Shown in pieces: positions 23,001-30,778 of a stretch of DNA of 50,312 nt; the stretch's first letter is position 1, and every line of letters begins with the position of its first letter. The notes below the pieces were generated by a model. The model saw only the letters and a list, made by a program, of their open reading frames with translations, searched no databases and had not been told where the DNA came from. The translations under genes and the position numbers were made by a program. This stretch comes from Bacteroidota bacterium (GTDB taxonomy: Bacteria; Bacteroidota; Bacteroidia; Chitinophagales; Chitinophagaceae), in NCBI GenBank assembly GCA_016715505.1, contig JADJZY010000021.1, positions 1 to 50,312 of the forward strand, in the 5' to 3' direction.

Positions 23001-23187
23001 CGGACTTGGCTTTGATTTGGAAAAATATTTGAACAATGGAGGTGAAAAGTCATTAGGTGGAAATGGTTTACAAAATATTCAGAAAAGAGCGGAAGAGTTA
23101 AAAGCCCATTTGAATTTGGTTTCGAAGGAAGGACAAGGCACAGAAGTTAACTTCGAAATGCGTTTACCCCGGCATCCTCTGAATTGA
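20083..23187 (+). CDS. Propeller sensor histidine kinase (reg_prop + Y_Y_Y + HisKA_3)
   Basis: ATG 20083 is preferred to the in-frame TTG at 20062 because it starts the signal peptide directly (MRIALYLFLFLILFKKSNTQ). The 1,034 residues contain two-component-regulator propeller repeats (GLSQGFVSSILQDKEGFMWF, FGTSDGLNKFDGY, IWISTRNKGLSVF and later DGLPNNVVYG, LWMSTNKGLSCL). A Y_Y_Y domain follows (YKYKLQGFHDEW...SPGTYTFFV), one membrane helix at about 790-810, HisKA_3 with the phospho-acceptor His near residue 832 (ARDLHDEIGSTLSSI), and an ATPase domain (N-box near 942, G-box DDGLGFD). In this architecture the periplasmic propeller senses an extracellular ligand, often a glycan in gut Bacteroides; the ligand here is unknown. 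The NarL regulator follows 70 bases downstream. This gene is free of frameshifts. Confidence 0.95.
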   Translation: MRIALYLFLFLILFKKSNTQSTFPQVQIPIELFGVKEGLSQGFVSSILQDKEGFMWFGTSDGLNKFDGYKVTTYRNNPLDSFSLSDNMISGIVEDEQENIWISTRNKGLSVFNKRTDQFHPVYLKEIPHHVGIVMLRHHHRKLFIVTNTNALLYEIDSIQIKQNERNVGKHVRLLFDYNLQQKNPSLRIEISRENYMHWDSKGEICLLNADTLIKYKPNNKFTHWTCQGYPLSFLGIQKNEWFLTNLLNDIRNNHILYVFTNKKIHQVDFEKGKVLRTIQFDYSKDEKLYHMQPAMLPDGNLILRKGDKLFHYNPQSGTLSEWQKKLVDYGIICSNLSLSKDGITWFGTPGFGAMKTDHRKSCFHTFQTTNNTNIYNMTDTKRVDPIPSHILASIFNFDMANIAQDQDGIYWAHCWKNHGVWSYNPFTQKVKTYSRSSIHPYRRHIFVDQMNRLWVFSDHGENEQYLFHINKQNGTEERVYKIPIGTTNNYLQFVRDLYSDENGFVYLATEKGLFRLNPQATDSAKMWKIFQNNPLDTNSLSSNSLWCICPDPLQPNKYLWLGSTSTGLDRLEISNGKCIHITEKDGLPNNVVYGILNDEANNLWMSTNKGLSCLNPSTQEFRNFTYEDGLSCEEFNHFEYRKLKSGELFFGGIGGYTIFKPEEVLQKQGQVPIVFTGLSISNKSIEFKTNGHIIDAPLPYAQSITLHPGQNMFTVSFASLEFRSNQKKFYKYKLQGFHDEWTEPSNKNEATFTNLSPGTYTFFVTGTNTDGVWNTQGASMLIHVLPAWYQTWWFKILLLSLFLSGIYLLYRFRIRQITKVQLFREKIARDLHDEIGSTLSSISLYGESAKMMIDVQHPLNTVLSKINQSTNAMMESMSDIVWAINNKNDKLDNLVNRMNVFALQSFDVNKCTVHFSSDQASEQLTLDMNDRKNVYLLFKEIIHNAAKHAQCKNIWIDLKVSKNKFIMHIKDDGLGFDLEKYLNNGGEKSLGGNGLQNIQKRAEELKAHLNLVSKEGQGTEVNFEMRLPRHPLN

Positions 23188-23257
23188 TGATAGGTTTTGC
23201 GCGATAAAATTTGGAGTTTTACACCGTAAAAATTGCCTGCCAGTAAAAATTGTATCC

Positions 23258-23896
23258 ATGAAAATAAAAGTTATCGTTTTTGATGATAATTCAACTCGTC
23301 GCGACGGATTGGAAATGATGATTAATCTGACCCCTGACATGGAATGTATAGGAACCTTTCCCGATTGCAGACGAGTGGTGGAAATTATTGAGGAGAAAAA
23401 GCCGGATGTGGTGCTCATGGATATTGACATGCCTTATGCCAACGGACTTGAGGGCGTAAAATTGACTAGAAAGCATCATCTGGATGTAAAAATTATCATG
23501 CAAACTGTCTTTGAAGATGATGAGAAAATATTCGCCTGTATTCGAGCCGGGGCAGATGGTTATATTTTAAAGAAAACACCACCTCACGACTTATTAAGAG
23601 GAATTATTGAGGTCATGGAAGGTGGTGCTCCCATGACACCCAGTGTGGCGCGTCAGGTTTTACGTTTATGCAGCGAACCCGGTCATCAAAAAGAATCGGA
23701 TACTTTTGATTTAACCAATCGCGAAGCAGAAATACTAGGTTTGTTGGTCAAAGGATTGAGTTATAAAATGATTGCTGATAAATGCTCGGTATCATTAGCG
23801 ACTGTGAGTACACATATTCGACATATTTACGAGAAGTTACAAGTTCAATCAGGTACTGAAGCAGTCGCTAAAGCGATTCAACAGAAGATTGTGTAA
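23258..23896 (+). CDS. NarL-type response regulator paired with the propeller kinase
   Basis: 212 residues. The receiver has D9-D10, phospho-acceptor D55 (VVLMDIDMP) and a conserved Lys in GYILKK (about 105). The LuxR-type helix-turn-helix at about 150-208 contains LTNREAEILGLL and TVSTHIRHIYEKL. The ATG start follows the kinase by 70 bases on the same strand and the pair is closed by the strong terminator at 23911-23947. It is a close paralogue of 7426-8064. By family knowledge it should be phosphorylated by the HisKA_3 kinase and bind DNA as a dimer; its targets may be the surface-protein genes around it, which is inference. Confidence 0.95.
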   Translation: MKIKVIVFDDNSTRRDGLEMMINLTPDMECIGTFPDCRRVVEIIEEKKPDVVLMDIDMPYANGLEGVKLTRKHHLDVKIIMQTVFEDDEKIFACIRAGADGYILKKTPPHDLLRGIIEVMEGGAPMTPSVARQVLRLCSEPGHQKESDTFDLTNREAEILGLLVKGLSYKMIADKCSVSLATVSTHIRHIYEKLQVQSGTEAVAKAIQQKIV

Positions 23897-23910
23897 CAGC
23901 CGTATTTATT

Positions 23911-23947
23911 AAAAGGATCGGGCCCGCTTCGCGGGCCCGATCCTTTT
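23911..23947. terminator. Perfect 17-bp hairpin, bidirectional terminator
   Basis: AAAAGGATCGGGCCCGC, loop TTC, then its exact complement ending CTTTT. It lies 14 bases after the response-regulator stop and 34 bases beyond the stop of the convergent giant gene, so it can end transcription from both sides. Confidence 0.9.
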
Positions 23948-23981
23948 AAACTATCTGTTTATGCGTTTAACGCAAATCCAA

Positions 23982-25838
23982 TTAGTCTTGTTTGCTGATC
24001 TTGCTGGTATGTTTCAGCACATCGTTACAGATGACCTGAACAGTGTACATACCGTTAGACAATTCACTCAAACTGATGGTCATGGTATGAGCACCACTTT
24101 CGTGTTGAGCTTGCATTTGTTTTACCAAACGTCCGCTGAGATCATACAATTTAACAACAGTTTGTTGAGCAGCTTCTGTAGTTACATCTACCATTACAAC
24201 CGAAGTTGCAGGATTTGGATAAACAGTGATATTGTTTTCCAATGCAATTTCTTCTACAGATGGTTTGCTGGCTAAAGTTGTGAAACTAGCCAATGCACTC
24301 CAAGGACCTGTAGAGAATGGAGAAGGATTACAGATAGCACGAATTTGCCATTCGTATTCTGTGTTCAAAGCTAAACCAGTATAGTTTTTGCTGGTTGCAG
24401 CGCCAGAAGCAGTACCATTTACCCATGCACCAGGACCGGCAGCAGTGCGATAACGAACCTGATAATAGTTCGTAGTTGGCACAGCAGTCCAGGTAAGTGT
24501 AGCAGTAGTACCTGTTACATTAATCGCATTCAAATTCATTGGAGCAACGCATGCATTGCTAGTCGTGAAGATGGTGGTTGAACTCCAAGGACCAGGGAAG
24601 TTAGGATTACCGCAGAAACCACGTACTTCAATTTCATATTGTGTACCTGCTGTCAGGCCAATGATGTTTTTGAAAGTAGTAGGAGCTGCTTGTGTACCGC
24701 CGCCTGTCCAGCTACCAGCACCTACTGCACGGTAACGAATTTCATACCAAACCAATCCAGGGATTCCATTCCAGTTAACTGTAGCAGAATTACCACCAAC
24801 ATTACTCATATTGATGCCAGTCACAGGAGGTGCAGCAGTCATATAAATATTGGCAGGAGCCGAAGTATTGGTACAACCATTACCATCTGTGTAAGTATAG
24901 GTATAAGTTGTAGAAGGTCCGCTGTATGGATTTGCAACACTGAAATTACCACCGGCAGGACTACCGATCAGGTTCACTGAATTACCAGCACAAGCACTCA
25001 CATCGCTGGCAGTAACCAATGGCAATGGATTGATGGTGAGATTCAGAATTTCAGTAATGCAACCATTTACACTGGTGTATGTTCCACTTTGGGTATACAT
25101 CATGTTGTTTACTGACCATGTATAATTGTCACATCCTGATGCTACAGTTGTGTTAGAAGTAGACGGTGTAATGGTCAAATCCAAAATCTCTGTATGACAT
25201 CCATTCACTGATGTGTAAGTACCACTTGAAGTATAAGTCGTGTTGTTGACTGACCAGGTATAACTATCACAAGCAGATTCAACGCTGGTATTTGAAGTAG
25301 ACGGCGTAATCGTCAAATCCAAAATCTCTGTATGACAACCATTCACTGATGTATAAGTACCACTTGAAGTATAAGTCGTGTTGTTGACTGACCAGGTATA
25401 ACTATCACAAGCAGATTCAACGCTGGTATTTGAAGTAGACGGTGTAATCGTCAAATCCAAAATCTCTGTATGACAACCATTCACTGATGTATAAGTACCA
25501 CTTGAAGTATACGTCGTGTTGTTGACTGACCAGGTATAACTATCACAAGCAGATTCAACGCTGGTATTTGAAGTAGACGGCGTAATCGTCAAATCCAAAA
25601 TCTCTGTATGACAACCATTCACTGATGTGTAAGTACCACTTGACGTATAAGTCGTGTTGTTGACTGACCAGGTATAACTATCACAAGCAGATTCAACGCT
25701 GGTATTTGAAGTAGACGGTGTAATCGTCAAATCCAAAATTTCTGTATGACAACCATTTACTGATGTGTAAGTACCACTTGACGTATAAGTCGTGTTGTTG
25801 ACTGACCAGGTATAAGTAATGTCAAACCAATCAACCAT
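23982..25838 (-). CDS. C-terminal part of a giant secreted protein: tandem repeats, FN3 domains, T9SS type A tail
   Basis: 618 residues open, but the true gene continues upstream (25831-30330). It begins with near-identical 46-residue repeats (SACDSYTWSVNNTTY...SVNGCHTEILDLTITPSTS), then a diverged copy and a PKD/HYR-like unit (SACAGNSVNLIGSPAGGNF). Two fibronectin type III domains follow (GGNSATVNWNGIPGLVWYEI... and TGTTATLTWTAVPTTNYYQV...). The last 85 residues are a clear T9SS type A C-terminal domain: ENNITVYPNPATSVVMVDV, LYDLSGRLV, LSNGMYTVQV and a basic end (KISKQD). This is the only T9SS tail in the window, so the protein is expected to be exported by T9SS and attached to or released from the surface. 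The apparent start at 25838 is an artefact of the repeat break at 25815-25860. Confidence 0.85.
   Translation of the reverse strand: MVDWFDITYTWSVNNTTYTSSGTYTSVNGCHTEILDLTITPSTSNTSVESACDSYTWSVNNTTYTSSGTYTSVNGCHTEILDLTITPSTSNTSVESACDSYTWSVNNTTYTSSGTYTSVNGCHTEILDLTITPSTSNTSVESACDSYTWSVNNTTYTSSGTYTSVNGCHTEILDLTITPSTSNTSVESACDSYTWSVNNTTYTSSGTYTSVNGCHTEILDLTITPSTSNTTVASGCDNYTWSVNNMMYTQSGTYTSVNGCITEILNLTINPLPLVTASDVSACAGNSVNLIGSPAGGNFSVANPYSGPSTTYTYTYTDGNGCTNTSAPANIYMTAAPPVTGINMSNVGGNSATVNWNGIPGLVWYEIRYRAVGAGSWTGGGTQAAPTTFKNIIGLTAGTQYEIEVRGFCGNPNFPGPWSSTTIFTTSNACVAPMNLNAINVTGTTATLTWTAVPTTNYYQVRYRTAAGPGAWVNGTASGAATSKNYTGLALNTEYEWQIRAICNPSPFSTGPWSALASFTTLASKPSVEEIALENNITVYPNPATSVVMVDVTTEAAQQTVVKLYDLSGRLVKQMQAQHESGAHTMTISLSELSNGMYTVQVICNDVLKHTSKISKQD
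25080..25815 (-). repeat. Tandem 138-bp coding repeats (46 residues)
   Basis: Five near-identical units and one diverged unit. The text encoding SVNGCHTEIL recurs near 25197, 25335, 25473, 25611 and 25749, exactly 138 bp apart. The array ends at 25815-25860 in a broken unit where the flanking gene loses its frame, so the true copy number is uncertain. Confidence 0.9.
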
Positions 25839-28800
25839 TCACGATGTATAAGTCTGACGTATACATCGTGCTGTTGACTGACCAGGTATAAGTATCACAA
25901 GCAGAAGCGCTTGAAGTATTGCTTGTTAAAGGAGTGACAGTTACGGTTGCGTTACCAGTTGCAGTACAACCATCCGTGGTAGTAACCACAACTGAATAGG
26001 TTGTTGAAGCATTCATAGTAGTAGCTAAAGGATTTTGCAAAGCCTCTTGACCACCAATAAATGCACTTGGAGACCATGAATAAGAAGCAATACTTACCGA
26101 AGGAATATATCCAGTATTGAAAGTTCCGATAGTAGCTGGTGTAATCGTTGATAATACCCAGTCTGATCCCACATTATTATCTAATGCTGCAGTTCTGACA
26201 ATACCCGCTGCAGAAGTAGTAGCAATATTACCTGACCAATCCGAAGCAGTTACGCCCGTACCGGCATTCCAAACATAAGGATTACCGCGTCCAACTGCAT
26301 CAATAACTGATGAACCATTCTTTAATACAATACCATATGCGCTAGTTGATAACCAAACATCGTTAGTACCTCCAGTATTAAAATATCGATTGGCAATATC
26401 ATCGGTTCCATTTCCTAAGTGAACTATTGCTACACTGCCTGATGGAATAACCGTTCCTGAAGGGAAGGCAAAACCAGCGTGAGTAACGGTAGCTGTATTA
26501 TTCGCATAATCTTGTACAGTCCAACCAGATACATCCACTGAAGAACTACTTATATTTGATATTTCTACTAAATCTGCTCCCGTTGCAAAAACTGGATAAG
26601 GACTCGTTGCGCCCGTTCCTGTGCGGAAAGTAGTTACCTCAGTTATTTTAATGGCCCCGGCTCCAGGCGTTGGAGAAACGGTAACGTTTAATTGAGCATT
26701 ATCTCCTTCACAAATGCTTGTTGGTAAAGCAGAGGCTGTTGCACTAATGGCACCACCAACCGTTATTACAGCATTTGCTGTATTGGTACAACCATTACCA
26801 TCGGTTCCGGTAACGGTATATGTTCTACTTCCGGAAGGGTTAGCGGTTACATTATCACCAGTGGTAGCCGATAAGCCGTCAGCAGGAGTCCAAGCATAAG
26901 TGGTAGCACCAGCTGCAGCTAGGGCAATAGCTGATCCGCCAGGGAGACAGATTACTCCTGAATTCGGTGTAACAGTTACATTCGGTAAGGCATTAACTGT
27001 AACAGTTGTACTTGAAACGCAGTTGCTTCCGCAAGCATCGGATACAGAGCATGTTAATGTATAGGTACCCGCCGCCAAATTAGCAGTAATACTGGCAGCA
27101 TTCGGGTAAACACCACCCATACCATCATCCCATGAATAACTATAAGGAGCTCCACCACCCGTGTGGTTTGCAGTAACAGTGAAGTTGGTGTTTTCACAGG
27201 TGGCCGCAGAGGTTGTAGCCTGACTGCAGTTTAAAGGTTCTACCGTAACGGTTACACTACTGGAAATTGAACATCCAGAAGAAGCACTGGCTGCAACTAC
27301 GGTATAAATAGTTGTAGCCGTAACACCAGTTGCTAAAGGATTGGATAAACTTTCCTGACCAGCAATAAAAGTCGATGGCGTCCAGGCATAAGTGTAGGTA
27401 TGTCTTTCAAAAGTATACATCGTTTGATCTGCAGGGAAAGTAGCAGTGGTTGAAGCAGTAGTACTTGAACCTGTTAGGGCATTTTTAAATGCTGTCGTTG
27501 CAGATGCATCTCTCAAACCCAGCGCAGCATTTGTAGCAGGAGCACCAACACTTGTTCCGTAAATTAAATCAATTCTTCCAGGTGATGTACTGGCATTTCC
27601 CCAAAGAACAATTTGGAAATTCGCCAATTGTGTCGCACTCTCATTTCCACCAGATGCTATAGCGAAATTAAAATACTCAAATACATATTTGGTACCTGTA
27701 GGATCCAATCCATGATTGATACTTCCCCCATTGGTCACGTTGATATTTCCATCTCGTCCAAATCCTATCACAGCATTGAAGCTACTTAATACTGTTGTGG
27801 TTAAAGTAGTAGCAATACCATTTAAGGCAGGTGCAGTTGATCCCATGACAACATAACCATTGGTACTGATGACGAAATTATCATAGTTGACGCCATTATA
27901 ATTGAAATCGAAACTACCTGTGGTATTAACCTGTTCGAAACCATCATCGGCGGTACCTACAGTTGGTACTGTTAAAACATTCGGACTGGAAATGGTTTCA
28001 AATGAACCTGTTCCGGCAGAATAGATGGTACCTGCGGCTGTATTAGCGCCTACTACTTCTGCCACTACCTGCAATTGCGAATTATCGCCGTTACAAACTG
28101 TTGCGGGTGTTGCGGTAATGGATGAAACAGTCAAACCTGATTGAACCGTAATGACAGATGTTGCGGTAGCAGTACAACCATTTCCATCGGTGACTGTAGC
28201 CGTATAAGTTGTATTCGCAGTAGGTGTTGCAGAAACAGTTGCACCAGTGGTTGTATTTAAACCGGCGGCTGGAGCCCAGCTAATATTTGATGCCCCACTT
28301 GCATTCAATTCAACGGCAACCCCATTTGGATTACAATAATTGGCAACAGGCAAATCAATTGAAGCCGATGGATTTGCATTTACCGTTAAAGCGAGTTCAT
28401 TGGAATAACCTGTAACCGGGCCATTTGAGCAATCTACCCGTAAACGATAATAATATACACCGGGGGTTAAGGCTGCGGTTGAATAAGATGCAGTTGCAGC
28501 GCCCGGAACCCCCGACACATCCGCAAATCCAACACCCCCACCGGTTGATGAAATTTCCCATTGGTAAGTGATTCCCGCGCCAACTTCAGCACCTGAAGAT
28601 GTCATTGTATATGTTTGACCATCACAACGGTTCACAGTAGAAGGTGAAATACTACCTCCATTTGCGGCTAGGCAAACTACAGGCGTATATTCATCTGCAC
28701 CCAAATCAGGATTCGTTCCATTACGTGTATCCCCATCAAAATCGGCTGTTACACCTGCGATTGGCGTTCCCACATTATTTACAGTCGTTGAACCTACACT

Positions 28801-28893
28801 AATATGCAAATCAGATGTAGAAATAAAACCAGGATCAGCTTGAATAGAATTGGCGTCTTGTGCAACAGTATAAGCAGCCTGCCAGTTAGCCAA
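25831..28893 (-). CDS. Middle part of the giant secreted protein: Ig/PKD-like and lamin-tail domains
   Basis: 1,020 residues in one open frame, continuous by sense with 28894-30330 upstream and 23982-25838 downstream. It starts within a beta-helix end (DLHISVGSTTVNN, DFDGDTRNGTNPDLGADEYT). An Ig-like domain with a Cys pair follows (YQWEISSTGGG...YYYRLRVDCSNG), then several PKD-like domains sharing TTYTATVTDGNGCT. There is a module with DDGFEQVNTTGSFDFNYNG, and a lamin-tail domain (IKITEVTTF, ADLVEISNISSSSVDVSGW, VLKNGSSVIDAVG) at about residues 740-930. All are passenger domains of large surface proteins. No start codon here is believable as a gene start; the annotated piece is part of one protein of more than 2,000 residues. 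Confidence 0.85.
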   Translation of the reverse strand: MANWQAAYTVAQDANSIQADPGFISTSDLHISVGSTTVNNVGTPIAGVTADFDGDTRNGTNPDLGADEYTPVVCLAANGGSISPSTVNRCDGQTYTMTSSGAEVGAGITYQWEISSTGGGVGFADVSGVPGAATASYSTAALTPGVYYYRLRVDCSNGPVTGYSNELALTVNANPSASIDLPVANYCNPNGVAVELNASGASNISWAPAAGLNTTTGATVSATPTANTTYTATVTDGNGCTATATSVITVQSGLTVSSITATPATVCNGDNSQLQVVAEVVGANTAAGTIYSAGTGSFETISSPNVLTVPTVGTADDGFEQVNTTGSFDFNYNGVNYDNFVISTNGYVVMGSTAPALNGIATTLTTTVLSSFNAVIGFGRDGNINVTNGGSINHGLDPTGTKYVFEYFNFAIASGGNESATQLANFQIVLWGNASTSPGRIDLIYGTSVGAPATNAALGLRDASATTAFKNALTGSSTTASTTATFPADQTMYTFERHTYTYAWTPSTFIAGQESLSNPLATGVTATTIYTVVAASASSGCSISSSVTVTVEPLNCSQATTSAATCENTNFTVTANHTGGGAPYSYSWDDGMGGVYPNAASITANLAAGTYTLTCSVSDACGSNCVSSTTVTVNALPNVTVTPNSGVICLPGGSAIALAAAGATTYAWTPADGLSATTGDNVTANPSGSRTYTVTGTDGNGCTNTANAVITVGGAISATASALPTSICEGDNAQLNVTVSPTPGAGAIKITEVTTFRTGTGATSPYPVFATGADLVEISNISSSSVDVSGWTVQDYANNTATVTHAGFAFPSGTVIPSGSVAIVHLGNGTDDIANRYFNTGGTNDVWLSTSAYGIVLKNGSSVIDAVGRGNPYVWNAGTGVTASDWSGNIATTSAAGIVRTAALDNNVGSDWVLSTITPATIGTFNTGYIPSVSIASYSWSPSAFIGGQEALQNPLATTMNASTTYSVVVTTTDGCTATGNATVTVTPLTSNTSSASACDTYTWSVNSTMYTSDLYIVNG

Positions 28894-30330
28894 AGTCGCA
28901 AACTGGGTACTTAAAGTATTTCCGAGGTTGATCCAAGCCCCCGGTTACACATTGAGGATTGAGTGGATTGATATAATAATCATTAAAGTTTTCGCCCCCA
29001 GTTCCAAAAAAATAAGCCGCTGAATTACCACTGATTGCGTAATACCTGCGCAGACGCACTCGAGGAGCTAAAGTCCATAAACATAATATTATTTTGCAAT
29101 GTTAAATTTAAATGGGTAGTTCCATTAGCACCGCCATTCGAATTCCACTCCCAAGACTTGAGGTGGCAGTAGCCGAAGGATTAGGATCAACATCACCGGC
29201 CATTCGAATGGTATTATAAACTACTCGGTCTGAATGCCCTCCTGAAATTCCGATACCAGCTCTGATCTCCACCTGTTCCGTTAGCCTTCACATTATTGAT
29301 AAAATTGTTAGCAACTAAATTATTAGTGGCGGAACCGCCATTAGTCGTTCCCAACAACAAACCAACTGCAGAGAAAGTTCTTTCCTCAACAATATTTAAA
29401 ATGGTATTATTCGTTACTGTATAGTTGGTGGAAGTAAGTGTACTAAGTGATGTACTCCAGCTCTCTTGCCCAATACCAATACCCACACGATCTGCTCCAG
29501 CAGATGTATTCCCAAAGTCACCACCAACATTTTGAACAGTATTTCCTGATACAGTTGAGTTATTATCTGCCTGCATGAAAATACCAACTTTACCAATCTC
29601 ATCAGCACCGAAAGCTGCTGCTCCAATGATGTTGTTAAGTACTTGTACATTTTCATTCAGGTTGGTTGTTGTACCACGTGTGCAAATACCATAACGGGCA
29701 CGAATGATCCTGTTGTCGCGAATGGTGTTGTTGTCATTATCCACTCCATTAGAAGTAGTACTGATAGTTGTACCACTCATAATCACACCAAAGGTCGAAA
29801 GAGGCTGTATTTTGTGTTACCCCGCAGGCTAACTCCAAATTACGTATGGTGTTATTGGTAGCTCCATTTCCGGCTACCACACTCGCTAACCAAATTGCAG
29901 CAGTTGCAGCAGCGGTGCTATTATTTTGAACTGTAATATTCCTTCCTGAACCTCCAATTCGTCCGTCAATGGTAACATTATCAGCTCCATTTAATTTGAT
30001 GATTGCACCCGTTATTGTACCTTGAACCGTTACAGGTACTGTTGCAGTAACAGTAACCGAAGCCCAGGTGAAATTGTCGAGAACAGCGGTACTTGTCTCG
30101 GTGGTGCTGTTTACCAACGAAACAGCGATAGGGCCTGAACCGTTGTTCGCTGCAACATTAATTGCGGCAAAAGCAGCTTGAAGAGTGGCATAGCTTCCGT
30201 TACCAGCGTTGGCTCCGGAAACATTCACATTTTGTGCCATAGCCTGCGTTGTCCATAATCCAAAGAGGGTTACCAAACAAAGAAGCCATCGACAAAACCG
30301 TGTTCGAATGGATAGGTGTAGTTTTTTCAT
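28894..30330 (-). CDS. N-terminal part of the giant secreted protein: signal peptide and beta-helix (several frameshifts)
   Basis: ATG 30330 gives MKKLHLSIRTRFCRWLLCLV and a signal peptide ending QAMAQ; a TTG-started extension to 30381 is not needed. The beta-helix begins GNGSYATLQAAFAAI and continues with NVTIDGRIGGSGRNITVQN. The frame changes near 29800 (TASF to VIMSGTTIST), near 29265 (GGDQS to GIGISGGHSDRV), near 29160 (to WNSNGGANGTTHLNL), near 29045 (to YYAISGNSAAYFF) and near 28945 (to INLGNTLSTQFATL), where it meets the 25831-28893 part. Each switch restores sensible beta-helix text. The domain is the same kind as in the protein at 1-7346, including the closing DFDGDTRN/DMDGESRN junction. 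Confidence 0.8.
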
Positions 30331-30722
30331 CTGAACTTTATATTTATTGATTAAAAAATGACATGATGATGAATCAATCAAGTGGATTGAAATAGTTTTT
30401 GAAATAAGGAAAGGAGGAGAAAATAAAGTTTACGCTTTAGAATAAGTTTAAAAGTGACGTTGTTGAGGTGGTGAAATTAATTTGACTTTTTCGCATAGCC
30501 AACGATTTTAACATATGCCCATTTTAGTTATATGATACCGTATTCTTGATTTAAAAGAAAATACCGACCACGAAATCCAAAATTCGATTCCTCATTTTTA
30601 TATGAACATATCTTTCAGGTATGCATAAACCTCTGAAAGATTTTCAATGCATTTTTGTGCATTAAAAACCCATATTGGTTTAAAACGGGTGATCCCGTAA
30701 TAAATGCACTATGGTTGTGCCA
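30331..30722. other. Intergenic leader of the giant T9SS-tailed gene
   Basis: About 390 bases without a credible gene, A/T-rich and in part low-complexity. It contains the inverted repeat at 30610-30641. The right-hand end is the damaged terminator cassette of the next gene. Confidence 0.45.
30610..30641. promoter_or_regulatory. Inverted repeat ATCTTTCAG-N14-CTGAAAGAT
   Basis: The 9-bp arms are perfect, 280-310 bases upstream of the signal-peptide start at 30330, and an inner AGGT/ACCT pair lies close to the arms. No T-run follows on the minus strand (toward the gene), so an operator or leader structure fits better than a terminator for that gene. Only one copy was seen. Confidence 0.35.
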
Positions 30723-30752
30723 CAAAAAAAAACTCCGACTATGATAACGGCG
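30723..30752 (-). terminator. Damaged copy of the dockerin-gene terminator
   Basis: The text matches the 10142-10173 terminator (ACTCCGACTATGATA on the plus strand), including the A-run, but the second arm reads ACGGCGTTCTT instead of GTCAGGAGTTCTT, so the stem is mostly lost. It may be non-functional or mis-sequenced. Confidence 0.5.
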
Positions 30753-30778
30753 TTCTTATTGATTGATTGATTTGTGTT

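Noticed and set aside
23164..23503. Antisense reading frames at the start of the NarL regulator
   Set aside because: They are shadows of the kinase end and the regulator; composition follows the sense genes.
25081..25815. CRISPR array at the 138-bp repeats
   Set aside because: The units are contiguous, in frame, have no unique spacers and encode a repeated protein unit.
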